Below, in pieces: positions 41,300-49,783 of a stretch of 64,000 nt of DNA. The notes beneath the pieces were generated by a model, which saw only the letters and a list, made by a program, of their open reading frames with translations, made no database searches and was not told the DNA's origin. Source of the DNA: Mycolicibacter sinensis (GTDB taxonomy: Bacteria; Actinomycetota; Actinomycetes; Mycobacteriales; Mycobacteriaceae). Location of the stretch: NCBI RefSeq assembly GCF_001667945.1, contig NZ_LZJK01000153.1, positions 18,741-82,740 on the forward strand. Reading direction: 5' to 3'. The translations under genes and the position numbers were made by a program. Within the stretch, counting starts at the first letter, position 1. Each line of letters opens with the position of its first letter.

Positions 41300-42820
41300 C
41301 TAGGCGTGCTTGCCCGGTGCACCGCCGGCGCCGCCGGCGCCACCCGTCCCGCCGTCGTTGGGTAGACCGGCCGCACCGGGGCTACCGGATGCTCCGTCGG
41401 TCGCTCCGCCGTTGCCCCCGTGCCCGCCGTCGCCGCCGGGACCGACGATGCCGTTACCGCCGGCGCCACCGGCACCCCCGGCACCCCCGGCACTGTCCAC
41501 CAGGTTGGTGGCCGCGCCGCCGTTTCCGCCGCGACCGCCGTTAGCACCGGTCAGGCCGCTGCCGCCGGCACCGCCGACGCCTCCGGCGCCGCCGGTGCCA
41601 CCGGTGGTGCCGTGACCGGCGGCTCCACCCGAGCCACCGTCGCCGCCGCGGCCTCCCACGCCGAGCGGGTTGTTCAAGCCGGCACCGCCCGCGCCACCGG
41701 CGCCGCCATCACCGTCTACTCCGGCCTTGCCCGCCCCGCCGATCCATGCGTTGTTGGCGCCGGCCGCTCCACCGCGACCGCCGTCGCCGCCGTTGCCACC
41801 GTTGCCGCCCATCGGCTGAGAAGCCGTGCCGGCGGCACCGGCCGCTCCGGCTCCACCGGCGCCGCCGTCACCGCCGTCACCGCTGATACCCAGGAACCAG
41901 CCGGCTTTGCCGCCGACACCGCCGTTGCCCGCGTCACCGCCGTTGAGTGCGGTGACCTCGGATCCGTTGACCCCGGCCCAACCCGACCCGCCGCGGCCAC
42001 CGGCTCCGCCGAAGCCCCAACCGGCCAGGGCGTCGCCGCCTGCCCCGCCGTCGCCGCCGTCGTGCGACACCAGCGTCGAGCCGTCCAGCGTGTCGTGGAA
42101 CCCGGTACCGCCCTGGCCGCCGGCACCGCCGTCGCCGAACCACAAGCCACCCGAGCCGCCCTGGCCACCGGCACCGGCTTCGACCACCGTGCCGTCGGTG
42201 GCGAGGTAGGCGGCGGCTCCCTGACCGCCCGCACCACCGTTACCGAACAAGCCGGCATCGCCGCCGGCGCCACCCATGCCGTCGTTGATCCCGGCCACGC
42301 CGGCGGCACCGGTGCCCCCGTCACCGAAGAGGAAGCCGCCGTCGCCGAGGTCGCCCAGACCGAGCCAGCCGAATAGCGAGTTGTTGACGCCGTTGAAGCC
42401 GTCGATGCCGTCGCCGATCAGATCGCGGCCGAACATCAACACCCACGGCGTATTGATCAGGTCGATCAGCAGCTGGTTACCGGCGTTATGCAGGAAGCTC
42501 TCCAGGGCATCGTGGATGGGGAGGTAGAAGGCGTCCTGGTAGAGCTGCGCCCAGTCGGCCGGCTCGAAGGCATTGAAGTCGACCGAGCCGATATCGATCG
42601 GATCGGCGCTGGCCATGCCGATGTCGACCTGATCGAACGCCGACAGGTCGAACCACGTGCCGGGGTCGAAGACGTCGAAATCCGCCTGGGCCGACGGCGC
42701 GGTCGCCATGGGCGTCAGCGCCAGCGCCAACGCCGCTGCGGCGCCCGCCACGGCACGACAGAACCGGCCGGCCGCGGTGCGACCACGCTGCCCGGTAGCG
42801 CGACGATGACGACGATTCAT
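41300..42820 (-). CDS. Exported PGRS-repeat protein with a signal peptide instead of a PE domain
   Basis: A 506-residue protein, start ATG 42820. Basic residues (MNRRHRRATGQRGR) and a hydrophobic stretch (AVAGAAAALALALTP) form a signal peptide that ends near AQA (about residue 47). An acidic Asp/Phe-rich region of about 100 residues follows (FDPGTWFDLSAFDQVDIG), then LINTPWVLMFGRDLIGDGIDG. This last element matches the linker GRPLIGDG that joins the PE domain to PGRS repeats. From about residue 165 to the end it is Gly-Gly-Ala/Gly-Gly-X repeats. No PE domain and no YxxxD/E export motif are visible. Confidence 0.85.
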   Translation of the reverse strand: MNRRHRRATGQRGRTAAGRFCRAVAGAAAALALALTPMATAPSAQADFDVFDPGTWFDLSAFDQVDIGMASADPIDIGSVDFNAFEPADWAQLYQDAFYLPIHDALESFLHNAGNQLLIDLINTPWVLMFGRDLIGDGIDGFNGVNNSLFGWLGLGDLGDGGFLFGDGGTGAAGVAGINDGMGGAGGDAGLFGNGGAGGQGAAAYLATDGTVVEAGAGGQGGSGGLWFGDGGAGGQGGTGFHDTLDGSTLVSHDGGDGGAGGDALAGWGFGGAGGRGGSGWAGVNGSEVTALNGGDAGNGGVGGKAGWFLGISGDGGDGGAGGAGAAGAAGTASQPMGGNGGNGGDGGRGGAAGANNAWIGGAGKAGVDGDGGAGGAGGAGLNNPLGVGGRGGDGGSGGAAGHGTTGGTGGAGGVGGAGGSGLTGANGGRGGNGGAATNLVDSAGGAGGAGGAGGNGIVGPGGDGGHGGNGGATDGASGSPGAAGLPNDGGTGGAGGAGGAPGKHA

Positions 42821-42869
42821 GGGGATTGACCTTTCTGAGACTGTGCTGCGCCGACTGGCCGAGGCTGGC

Positions 42870-44201
42870 TTAGGCGGGGTCGATCGTGTCGAGGCCGAGC
42901 AAGTCGGCGATCCACGAAAGGTCGGGGTTACCGTCCACGACAGACCCGAGGGAGTTCGGGAAGTCGGTGTCCGCGGGGTCGGTGGCCTCTGCCGAACCGC
43001 CGAACAGCGAGCCGGCGTCCTGCATGTCGAAGAACACCCGCTGCGCCGCGGTCCACAGCATCGAGAACGGTTCCTCCCCAAGGAATCCCCCGGGGATGTA
43101 GGTCTTGGGGTCCTGCAATTCCTTGAACATGTCCTGGACCCCTTGCGTCCAAGCATTGGACAGCGCGGCGTTGATGTCGGTCAGGCTGATGTTGCTCGGC
43201 AGCAGGTCCCAGCTGATGGTGGTCGGTACGTTGGCCGGGCCCTGGTTCCAGCCTTCGGTGAGGCTGCCGTAGCCGAGGTTGACCAGGATGCGCATGCTCG
43301 GTTCCAGCAGAGCCGCCAACGGGCTGCCCCAGACCGGGTTGAGCCGCAACAGATCCAGCAGCGGCAGGTGTTCGGTGGGGATCATGTAGTAGTTGGTCAG
43401 GCCCGAGGGGTCGGTGGAGTCCAAGGGGATTGCGTTGGCGATGTCCTCGTGGCTCAGCCCCAGGTATCCGTCGTGGATCAAGAACATGCCGGCGATGGCG
43501 TTGAGCGTGGACAGCAGGTTCAGCGGGTATTTCGGGAAGTCGGCGTACCCGTCGTATTCCATCGTGTAGACGTCGGTGGTGTAGTAGTCCGGAGTCGGGT
43601 GCCCCAGGGTCAATCCGTTCCAGAAGGTGAGGTCGCCGCCCCATAGGTTGAGCATTTCCACAATGCCACCGTTGGGGTTGGCGGCGTTGCCGACCAGCAC
43701 GAAGTGGACGTCCTCAGCCGGCACGCCCTGATGCTGGAGCTGCTCCATGGTCATCGCCGACATCGCCGCGCTCTGCGAGTAGCCGAACACATACACCGGG
43801 TTTTCGGCGTTCACTTCGCCGGTGGCGACCTCCTTGTTGATCGCCTCGGCCAGGATCTGGGCGCCCTGGACTTCCGAGAGGTTTCCCGGGAAGTACAACT
43901 GCGGCGTGAACAGTGATTGCGCGGTGCCGGTGAAGCCGTGCGGCTGCAAATAGAAGAGGTTAGCGGCGTTGACATAACCGTCCGACGGCAATGGAATCCC
44001 GCTGCCGCCCATAACGAATGCGATGGATCCCCCGGTCAACTGCACCGCCGGCGCTGACGCGGCAGACGACCGGGCGGTGAGCGGCGACAGGCCGAGTATG
44101 CCGGCGAAGACGGCGAAAACGCTTACGGCAGCGACGAGTACGTGTCTACGACGCGGCGCGCTCGCGCCGGTCGGACCCGACGCCGCGACCAGTTCTGCCA
44201 T
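42870..44201 (-). CDS. Exported PE-PPE-domain (PF08237-type) serine hydrolase
   Basis: A 443-residue protein, start ATG 44201 with GGGAG at ideal spacing; a TTG four codons earlier is weaker. An N-terminal signal/anchor (RRRHVLVAAVSVFAVFAGILGLSPL) leads to an alpha/beta hydrolase domain with VMGGSGIPLPSDGYVNAANLFYL and the nucleophile elbow GYSQSA (S142). This is the PE-PPE domain seen in mycobacterial secreted esterases. The C-terminal 100 residues are helical and less conserved. It lies 49 bases upstream of the PGRS gene on the same strand, so the two are probably co-expressed. Confidence 0.85.
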   Translation of the reverse strand: MAELVAASGPTGASAPRRRHVLVAAVSVFAVFAGILGLSPLTARSSAASAPAVQLTGGSIAFVMGGSGIPLPSDGYVNAANLFYLQPHGFTGTAQSLFTPQLYFPGNLSEVQGAQILAEAINKEVATGEVNAENPVYVFGYSQSAAMSAMTMEQLQHQGVPAEDVHFVLVGNAANPNGGIVEMLNLWGGDLTFWNGLTLGHPTPDYYTTDVYTMEYDGYADFPKYPLNLLSTLNAIAGMFLIHDGYLGLSHEDIANAIPLDSTDPSGLTNYYMIPTEHLPLLDLLRLNPVWGSPLAALLEPSMRILVNLGYGSLTEGWNQGPANVPTTISWDLLPSNISLTDINAALSNAWTQGVQDMFKELQDPKTYIPGGFLGEEPFSMLWTAAQRVFFDMQDAGSLFGGSAEATDPADTDFPNSLGSVVDGNPDLSWIADLLGLDTIDPA

Positions 44202-44303
44202 GAAAGCTCCCAACCCCTGACCCTGCGACCGAACCGTTACCTGATCGAAATTAGATCACCCGCAACAGTTTTAGTCAGTAGTTCCGCGGAATGCCAGCCA
44301 GGC

Positions 44304-44360
44304 TGACATAACTTCGCTTATTGGGACGTAGTGATAATGTCGGCCATTTCCATCGGCCGA
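44304..44360 (+). promoter_or_regulatory. Candidate promoter and inverted repeat upstream of the SDR gene
   Basis: GATAAT at 44333-44338, preceded by TG, looks like an extended -10 element. TGACAT at 44304-44309 is a weak and too distant -35. An inverted repeat of TCGGCC (44340-44345) and GGCCGA (44355-44360) with a nine-base spacer follows and could be an operator near the transcription start. Confidence 0.35.
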
Positions 44361-44398
44361 AACCCGGGCCGGAAAGGCGTCCGCGTAAAGTGTCTGCC

Positions 44399-45175
44399 GT
44401 GGATATTAATGGAGCAAGCGCGATCGTTACCGGTGGCGCATCAGGAATCGGTGCGGCGACTGCCCGCCAGTTGGCCGCCAAAGGTGCCCGGGTCGTCGTC
44501 GCCGACCTGCAGGCCGACAAGGGTGAGGCGCTGGCCCACGAGATCGGCGGGGTGTTCGTGCCGGTCGACGTGACCAGCACCGAGCAGATCATCGACGCCG
44601 TCAACACGGCGGCGGACCTCGGACCGCTGCGGGCACTGGTGAACTCGGCCGGTATCGGCTGGGCCCAGCGCACCATCGGCAAAGACGGCCAGTTCGAGTC
44701 GGCGCACAACCTGGACCTGTACAAAAAGGTGCTCGACATCAATCTGGTCGGCACCTTCGACTGCATCCGGATCGCGGCCACCGCGATGAGCCGCAACGAG
44801 CTGACCGACACCGGCGAGCGGGGCGCGATCGTCAACATGACCAGTGTTGCCGCCTTCGACGGCCAGATCGGCCAGGCCGCCTACTCGTCGTCCAAGGGCG
44901 GGGTCGTGGGTCTGACCCTGCCGGTGGCCCGCGACCTGTCCGCGGTCGGTATCCGGGTGAACACCGTCGCACCGGGCCTGATCGACACCCCGATCTACGG
45001 CGAAGGCGAGGCCTCCGAGGCGTTCAAGGCCAAACTCGGTGAGTCCGTGCTGTTCCCGCACCGGCTCGGCAAGCCCGAGGAGCTGGCGTCGATGGTGGTC
45101 GAGCTGCTCACCAACTCCTACATGAACGCCGAGGTCGTCCGGGTGGACGGCGGCATCCGGATGCCGCCGAAGTAG
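44399..45175 (+). CDS. Short-chain dehydrogenase/reductase, 3-hydroxyacyl-CoA dehydrogenase type II-like
   Basis: A 258-residue classical SDR. The NAD(H) motif TGGASGIGAA, NSAGIGWAQ and the catalytic serine with YSSSK (in NMTSVAAFDGQIGQAAYSSSKGG) are intact. GLIDTPIYGEG near the C-terminus and the overall pattern resemble human HSD17B10-type enzymes that oxidise 3-hydroxyacyl-CoA or steroids. Start GTG 44399 (VDINGASAIVTGG) is chosen by family alignment; no good ribosome-binding site is seen. A strong terminator follows the stop. Confidence 0.88.
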   Translation: MDINGASAIVTGGASGIGAATARQLAAKGARVVVADLQADKGEALAHEIGGVFVPVDVTSTEQIIDAVNTAADLGPLRALVNSAGIGWAQRTIGKDGQFESAHNLDLYKKVLDINLVGTFDCIRIAATAMSRNELTDTGERGAIVNMTSVAAFDGQIGQAAYSSSKGGVVGLTLPVARDLSAVGIRVNTVAPGLIDTPIYGEGEASEAFKAKLGESVLFPHRLGKPEELASMVVELLTNSYMNAEVVRVDGGIRMPPK

Positions 45176-45190
45176 CCGGATTCCGACCCC

Positions 45191-45217
45191 GAAGGCCCCC
45201 GGTAATCGGGGGCCTTC
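45191..45217 (+). terminator. Strong stem-loop terminator after the SDR gene
   Basis: GAAGGCCCCCG, a five-base loop GTAAT and CGGGGGCCTTC form an eleven-pair perfect stem 15 bases after the SDR stop. It lacks a long T-run, like most mycobacterial terminators. It is the clearest terminator in the window and may also act on leftward transcription. Confidence 0.8.
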
Positions 45218-45426
45218 TGCGTCGGGCACCTGATCACTGAGCCGGCGGCCCATTCCGTGGCGGGGTCGAGTTCGTCACGGCCGAACACCGCCAGCTCTCC
45301 GGGAATCCTCCACTCCAGCGCGCGCCGAACGTGAGCGGCCCTTGTCTGACACGATTGCGACGCGTTTGAACGCCGAAGGATGCGGTCCTCTCCAGCCGAC
45401 TCCGCCACACCCGGGGCCCCGGTCGA

Positions 45427-46056
45427 CTATTCGAACTCGTTACCGCGTGACTGGTGTTCGCGGAGCCGGGTCGCGAAGGTCATCCACTCACCGGATTCGG
45501 CATCACGCAGCAGGCTCCGATGTTCGGCCAGCACAAGGTCGGGGTCTCCGCTGACCGTCGAGCTGCGCATGATCGAGAGATACTGGCGGTCCTGAAGGCG
45601 GTCGTAGAACGCCAGCATCGTGGAGTTGTTGGCAAGCTCCACGAAGGCCCGGTGAAACTGCATGGCCAAGGCCGCGAAGCCCGGATAGTCGCGCCGACGC
45701 AATGCGTCCTGTTGTCCGTCAAGGTTGCCCAGGAGACGCGCACCCAGGAGTCGGCGAGCTTCCGGATCGGCGAGTTGCACCCCGGCGCATTCAAAGGCGT
45801 GCCGCACCTGGGCTGACTCGCGGATCTCGTCGACACTCAGTTCGCATACCAGCGCGCCGCGCTTGGGGTAGATGCGCACCAGTCCCTCGTCTTGTAGACG
45901 GCCCAGAGCCGCACGCACCGGCGTTCGGCTCATCGACATCGACGCCGCCAGGCTCGACTCGCTGAGCATGGTCCCAGCGGGGTATTCGCCGCTGAGGATG
46001 CCCGCGCGGATCACCGCATGGGCGTGCTGCGCGGAATTGGTAGACCCGGCGGCCAT
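45427..46056 (-). CDS. GntR-family (FCD-type) transcriptional regulator
   Basis: A 209-residue regulator. The N-terminal winged helix is SAQHAHAVIRAGILSGEYPAGTMLSESSLAASMSMSRTPVRAALGRLQDEGLV, and the rest is a helical FCD ligand-binding domain (RHAFECAGVQLADPE, FHRAFVELANNSTMLAFYDRL, EHRSLLRDAESGEW). Start ATG 46056 is preceded by AGAGGAGG at ideal spacing; twelve further codons are open upstream. It is divergent from a methyltransferase gene, with a perfect palindrome in the shared region, and probably controls both. Confidence 0.88.
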   Translation of the reverse strand: MAAGSTNSAQHAHAVIRAGILSGEYPAGTMLSESSLAASMSMSRTPVRAALGRLQDEGLVRIYPKRGALVCELSVDEIRESAQVRHAFECAGVQLADPEARRLLGARLLGNLDGQQDALRRRDYPGFAALAMQFHRAFVELANNSTMLAFYDRLQDRQYLSIMRSSTVSGDPDLVLAEHRSLLRDAESGEWMTFATRLREHQSRGNEFE

Positions 46057-46135
46057 GCGCCTCCTCTCCGGATCTCGATGGTTCGCGTCCAAGCCTGGGC
46101 CCGGCAGATGATATCCGGCCGACGGTTCGCACCCG

Positions 46136-46158
46136 CTAGGATACCGCTAGTATCCTAG
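46136..46158. promoter_or_regulatory. Palindromic operator candidate between GntR and methyltransferase genes
   Basis: Nine-base arms CTAGGATAC and GTATCCTAG flank CGCTA, giving a 23-base perfect inverted repeat. It is 80 bases upstream of the GntR start and 69 bases upstream of the methyltransferase start. TAGTAT within it could be a -10 hexamer for the rightward gene, so binding would block transcription. GntR/FCD dimers bind such repeats. Confidence 0.6.
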
Positions 46159-46226
46159 TTGTGGTTCGAAGCTCGGGCCTGATCCGGCGAGCTGCGCCTG
46201 CCGGCGCGGGGAAATTGAGGAGTGCG

Positions 46227-47321
46227 GTGACAACACCAATGGGCGCGCATCAGCCGGAGGAATCTGCTGCCGCTGCAACGGCGTTCGCCGATCGGATCAC
46301 CGATGCGCTGGACGCCGCCAGCCTTGCGCTGCTGCTGAGCCTCGGTCACCAAAGCGGCCTGTTCGATGCGTTGGCCAACCTGTCAGCACCCGCGACCAGC
46401 GCTGAGATCGCCGCTGTCACCGGGCTCAACGAACGCTATGTCCGCGAGTGGCTGGGGGGCACAACCGTGGCCGGTGTGGTGGACTACGACGCCGCAACCG
46501 CGTCATATCGACTGCCGCCGCACCATGCTGCGGCGTTGACCCGTGCTGCCGGGTCCGCCAACCTCGCGCGCGTGGCGCAGTACATCGCCCTGCTCGGCGA
46601 GGTCGAACAGAAAGTGTTGGGGTGCTTCCAGCACGGCGGGGGGCTGCCCTACAGCGACTACCCACGTTTCCATGCCGTGATGGCAGAACGCAGCGGTGAA
46701 GTGTTCGACACTGCGCTGGTCGACACCGTCCTACCGCTGGTCGACGGCTTACCGCAACGGCTGCGCGACGGCGCGGAGGTGGCCGATTTCGGCTGCGGCA
46801 GCGGCCACGCCGTCAACGTGATGGCGGCGGCCTTCGGCAACAGCCGCTTCACCGGCATCGACTTCTCGTCCGAAGGCATCGAACGGGCGACCCGGGAAGC
46901 GGCCCAACGGGGACTGCGGAATGCGACCTTCGAGAGCCACGACCTGACGACGTTCGACCGCGCTTCGGCGTACGACCTCGTCACCGCGTTTGACGCCATT
47001 CACGATCAGGCACACCCGGCGCGGGTGCTGGAGAACATCTATCGATCCCTACGGCCCGGGGGCACCTTCCTGATGGCTGATTCGCGGGCATCAAGCCAGC
47101 TGGAAGACAACATCGGCGTGCCCACCAACACCTACCGCTACACGGTCTCCCTGATGCACTGCATGCCCGTCTCGTTGGCGCTGGACGGTGCCGGACTGGG
47201 CACCATGTGGGGCCGCCAGCTCGCCATGTCGATGCTGGCCGACGCCGGGTTCACCGAGGTGAAATGCACTGAGATCGACGAGGACCCGTCGAACTACTAC
47301 TACATCGCCCGCAAGCTGTGA
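46227..47321 (+). CDS. Class I SAM-dependent methyltransferase with N-terminal winged helix (Rv2258c-like)
   Basis: A 364-residue protein, start GTG 46227 with GAGGAG five bases away. Residues about 20-100 are a winged-helix dimerisation domain (LLLSLGHQSGLFDALANLSAPATSAEIAAVTGLNERYVREWL). The methyltransferase core has AEVADFGCGSGHAVNVMAAAF (motif I), FTGIDFSSEGIERA, and YDLVTAFDAIHDQAHPARVLENIYRSLRPGGTFLM. Small-molecule or natural-product O/C-methyltransferases share this layout; the acceptor is unknown. Divergent from the GntR gene that probably controls it. Confidence 0.85.
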   Translation: MTTPMGAHQPEESAAAATAFADRITDALDAASLALLLSLGHQSGLFDALANLSAPATSAEIAAVTGLNERYVREWLGGTTVAGVVDYDAATASYRLPPHHAAALTRAAGSANLARVAQYIALLGEVEQKVLGCFQHGGGLPYSDYPRFHAVMAERSGEVFDTALVDTVLPLVDGLPQRLRDGAEVADFGCGSGHAVNVMAAAFGNSRFTGIDFSSEGIERATREAAQRGLRNATFESHDLTTFDRASAYDLVTAFDAIHDQAHPARVLENIYRSLRPGGTFLMADSRASSQLEDNIGVPTNTYRYTVSLMHCMPVSLALDGAGLGTMWGRQLAMSMLADAGFTEVKCTEIDEDPSNYYYIARKL

Positions 47322-47354
47322 CGGTGCACGCGGCGCCGGGCTCGGTGCCTTGGG

Positions 47355-48326
47355 TCAGCCCGCGTTGCGCGCCAGGTTGATGGCGTACTCGCTGACGAAG
47401 TGGCCCGCTGCCGGTTCACCGGAACCACAGCTGCCGTCGGACTCCCCCACCCGCTTGACCCACAGGTAGGCGTCGGCGTGCGCGCCCGCGGTGTCGGCGG
47501 TCGGCGGCGTACCCAGCGCCCGTCCGCTGGGGTTGCACCACCCGAACGGATCGCCTTCCGCCGGGCCGTTGCCGTTGCGGGAGGTGTCGATCACGTAGTG
47601 GGCACCGCCCGTCATCCCGGAGATCTCTTCGCCGTAGCCGATCTCCTCTTCGGTGCTGAAATAGTTCGTGGAGTTCAGGGCGAAGCCCCGCGCACGCGCC
47701 ACCCCGGCCTGGTTGAGCCGGTTGGCCATTTCGCCGGCGCTGACCCAGCGCGAATGCCCGGCATCGACGTAGACGGCCGTCGCCGGGTTGCGGCCCAGAG
47801 TGTCGACGGCATAGCTGATCAGGTCGAAACGCTCCTGGCGCTGATCGCCTGACAGGCAGTCGGCCATCGCCAACGCGTCGGGTTCGACGATGATCGCGGC
47901 CGGGTTGCCGCCGATCCCGTCGGCGACGCTGTCGATCCAGGCGCGGTAGGACGCCCCGGAGGAGAATCCGCCCGCGGCGTAGCTGCCGCAGTCACGGTGC
48001 GGGATCGCGTAGAGCACCAGCACCGGCATGGCACCGGCCGCGGCCGCCGCCCCGGTGTGCCGGGCCACCGTCGCGCCGACGCTACCGACCCCGAACGCCT
48101 GGTCGAGCCAGTAGGCCTGCGGAGTGTTGGCCACCCGGGCCAACTCGGCGCTCTCCGGCTGCGCGTTGGCCGCATGCATCGCCTTCGAGACGGGATCGAC
48201 GTAGAAGGGCATCCCGGCCAGCGGGTTGCCCTCATCGGCCAGTGCCGGGGCCGCGCCGGCCAGGGTCGCAGCGGCCAAGAGGGGGGTGAGGCAGCGCGCG
48301 ATCGCGCCGAATGCTGAGGGGAGCAC
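47355..48326 (-). CDS. Secreted glycoside hydrolase family 6 (cellulase-type) enzyme
   Basis: A 323-residue exported protein. A signal peptide covers about residues 1-30 (ending in ALA). GH6 features are clear: YAIPHRDCGSYAAGG with the catalytic-region aspartate D112, IIVEPDALAMADCL with the acid D150, AVYVDAGHSRWV, FALNSTNYF and the C-terminal GWCNPSGRALG and WVKRVGESDGSC. The fold hydrolyses beta-1,4-glucan; two Cys pairs are expected to form disulfides. It resembles M. tuberculosis CelA1 (Rv0062). Start is GTG 48326. It has no carbohydrate-binding module. Confidence 0.88.
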   Translation of the reverse strand: MLPSAFGAIARCLTPLLAAATLAGAAPALADEGNPLAGMPFYVDPVSKAMHAANAQPESAELARVANTPQAYWLDQAFGVGSVGATVARHTGAAAAAGAMPVLVLYAIPHRDCGSYAAGGFSSGASYRAWIDSVADGIGGNPAAIIVEPDALAMADCLSGDQRQERFDLISYAVDTLGRNPATAVYVDAGHSRWVSAGEMANRLNQAGVARARGFALNSTNYFSTEEEIGYGEEISGMTGGAHYVIDTSRNGNGPAEGDPFGWCNPSGRALGTPPTADTAGAHADAYLWVKRVGESDGSCGSGEPAAGHFVSEYAINLARNAG

Positions 48327-48390
48327 AGGCAGAAATTACCTTATGGCCGACCCGTGGTCACAAGACGGTCACGATCGAATACTGGCCTGC

Positions 48391-49635
48391 TCAGCCGAGC
48401 AGCGCGTCGACGAAGGCGGCCGGCTCGAACGGCGCCAGGTCGTCGGGCCCCTCACCGAGCCCCACCAGCTTGACCGGCACCCCCAGCTCCTGCTGCACCC
48501 GGAACACAATGCCACCCTTGGCGGTGCCGTCCAGCTTGGTCAGCGCCACCCCGGTGATATCGACGACGTCGGCGAATACCCGCGCCTGCGCCAGGCCGTT
48601 CTGCCCGATGGTGGCGTCGAGCACCAGCAACACCTCGTCGACCGCCGCGCGGCGCGTCACCACCCGCTTGACCTTGCCGAGTTCGTCCATCAGGCCGGTC
48701 TTGGTGTGCAGCCGGCCGGCGGTGTCGATGACCACCACGTCGGCGCCGGACGACACGCCCTTGTCGACGGCGTCGAAGGCGACCGAGGCCGGGTCGGCGC
48801 CCTCGGGTCCGCGCACCACCTCGGCGCCCACCCGCGCCGCCCAGGTCTGCAACTGGTCGGCCGCCGCGGCCCGGAAGGTGTCGGCAGCGCCCAGCACCAC
48901 CCGCCGGCCGTCGGCCACCAGCACGCGGGCCAGCTTGCCGACGGTGGTGGTCTTGCCGGTGCCGTTGACCCCGACCACCAGCAGCACCGACGGGTGGTCG
49001 TCGTGCGGCAGCGCCCGGATGGAGCGGTCCAGGCCGGGCTGCAGCTCACCGATGAGCACGTCACGCAGCACCGCGCGGGCTTCGGCCTCGGTGCGCACCT
49101 GCCCGCCGGCCAGCCGTTCGCGTAGCTGCGAGACCACCGATTCGGTGACGGTGGGCCCCAGATCGGAGACCAGCAGGGTGTCCTCGACGTCCTGCCAGGA
49201 GTCGTCGTCCAGGTCTCCGCCGCCGAGCAGCCCGAGCATGCTGCGCCCCAACGCGTTCTGCGACTTGGCCAGCCGGCCCCGCAGACGCTGCAGCCGGCCG
49301 TCCACCGGTTCGATCTCCGGCTCCACGGTCTCGACGGCGGCGGGCGCTGCCGGGGGTTCGGGGGGCGCTTCGGGTAATTCGACCTCGGTGATCGTGCGCC
49401 GGGGGGCATCCCGGGGCTCCGTGGCGTCGTCTCCGATGACGGGGGCCGGGGGCTCGGTACGGCTGAACGTGATATCCGAGGAGGCGGCGTAGCCGCCCGA
49501 GCGGTCCAGGCTCTCGCGCTGCGGCGCGGACAAGCTGATGCGCCGCCGGCGGTGGCGCAGCAGGCCGAAGATCAGTGCGGCGATAACGACGAGTGCGGCG
49601 GCGACCGCGATGGCAATCCAGAGACCTTCAGTCAC
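48391..49635 (-). CDS. ftsY: SRP receptor FtsY
   Basis: A 414-residue SRP GTPase. It begins with a single transmembrane helix (LWIAIAVAAALVVIAALIFGLLRHRRRR), unusual in E. coli but normal in actinobacteria, then an acidic A region. The NG domain carries VVGVNGTGKTTTVGKLA, VVLGAADTFRAAAADQL, DTAGRLHTKTGLMDEL and TKLDGTAKGGIVF. Start is GTG 49635. It lies downstream of smc as in Rv2921c/Rv2922c. Works with Ffh at 30995-32554. Confidence 0.96.
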   Translation of the reverse strand: MTEGLWIAIAVAAALVVIAALIFGLLRHRRRRISLSAPQRESLDRSGGYAASSDITFSRTEPPAPVIGDDATEPRDAPRRTITEVELPEAPPEPPAAPAAVETVEPEIEPVDGRLQRLRGRLAKSQNALGRSMLGLLGGGDLDDDSWQDVEDTLLVSDLGPTVTESVVSQLRERLAGGQVRTEAEARAVLRDVLIGELQPGLDRSIRALPHDDHPSVLLVVGVNGTGKTTTVGKLARVLVADGRRVVLGAADTFRAAAADQLQTWAARVGAEVVRGPEGADPASVAFDAVDKGVSSGADVVVIDTAGRLHTKTGLMDELGKVKRVVTRRAAVDEVLLVLDATIGQNGLAQARVFADVVDITGVALTKLDGTAKGGIVFRVQQELGVPVKLVGLGEGPDDLAPFEPAAFVDALLG

Positions 49636-49783
49636 CCCGCCATTGTTTCAGGGCCAAGGTGAGCATGGCCTGCCGGTGGTGCCCGGCAGTCCGCGCCCAC
49701 GACGCCGACGCGGGTACTCCGCAGCCAATCCAGCTGCGGGCGACCCACGGCGCCGGGCCCGGACGGTATTCCGGACATCACAG

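Noticed and set aside
41300..42400. Tandem DNA repeat or CRISPR array in the GC-rich repeat region
   Set aside because: The periodicity is that of Gly-Gly-X codons in a PGRS protein; there are no constant repeats with unique spacers.
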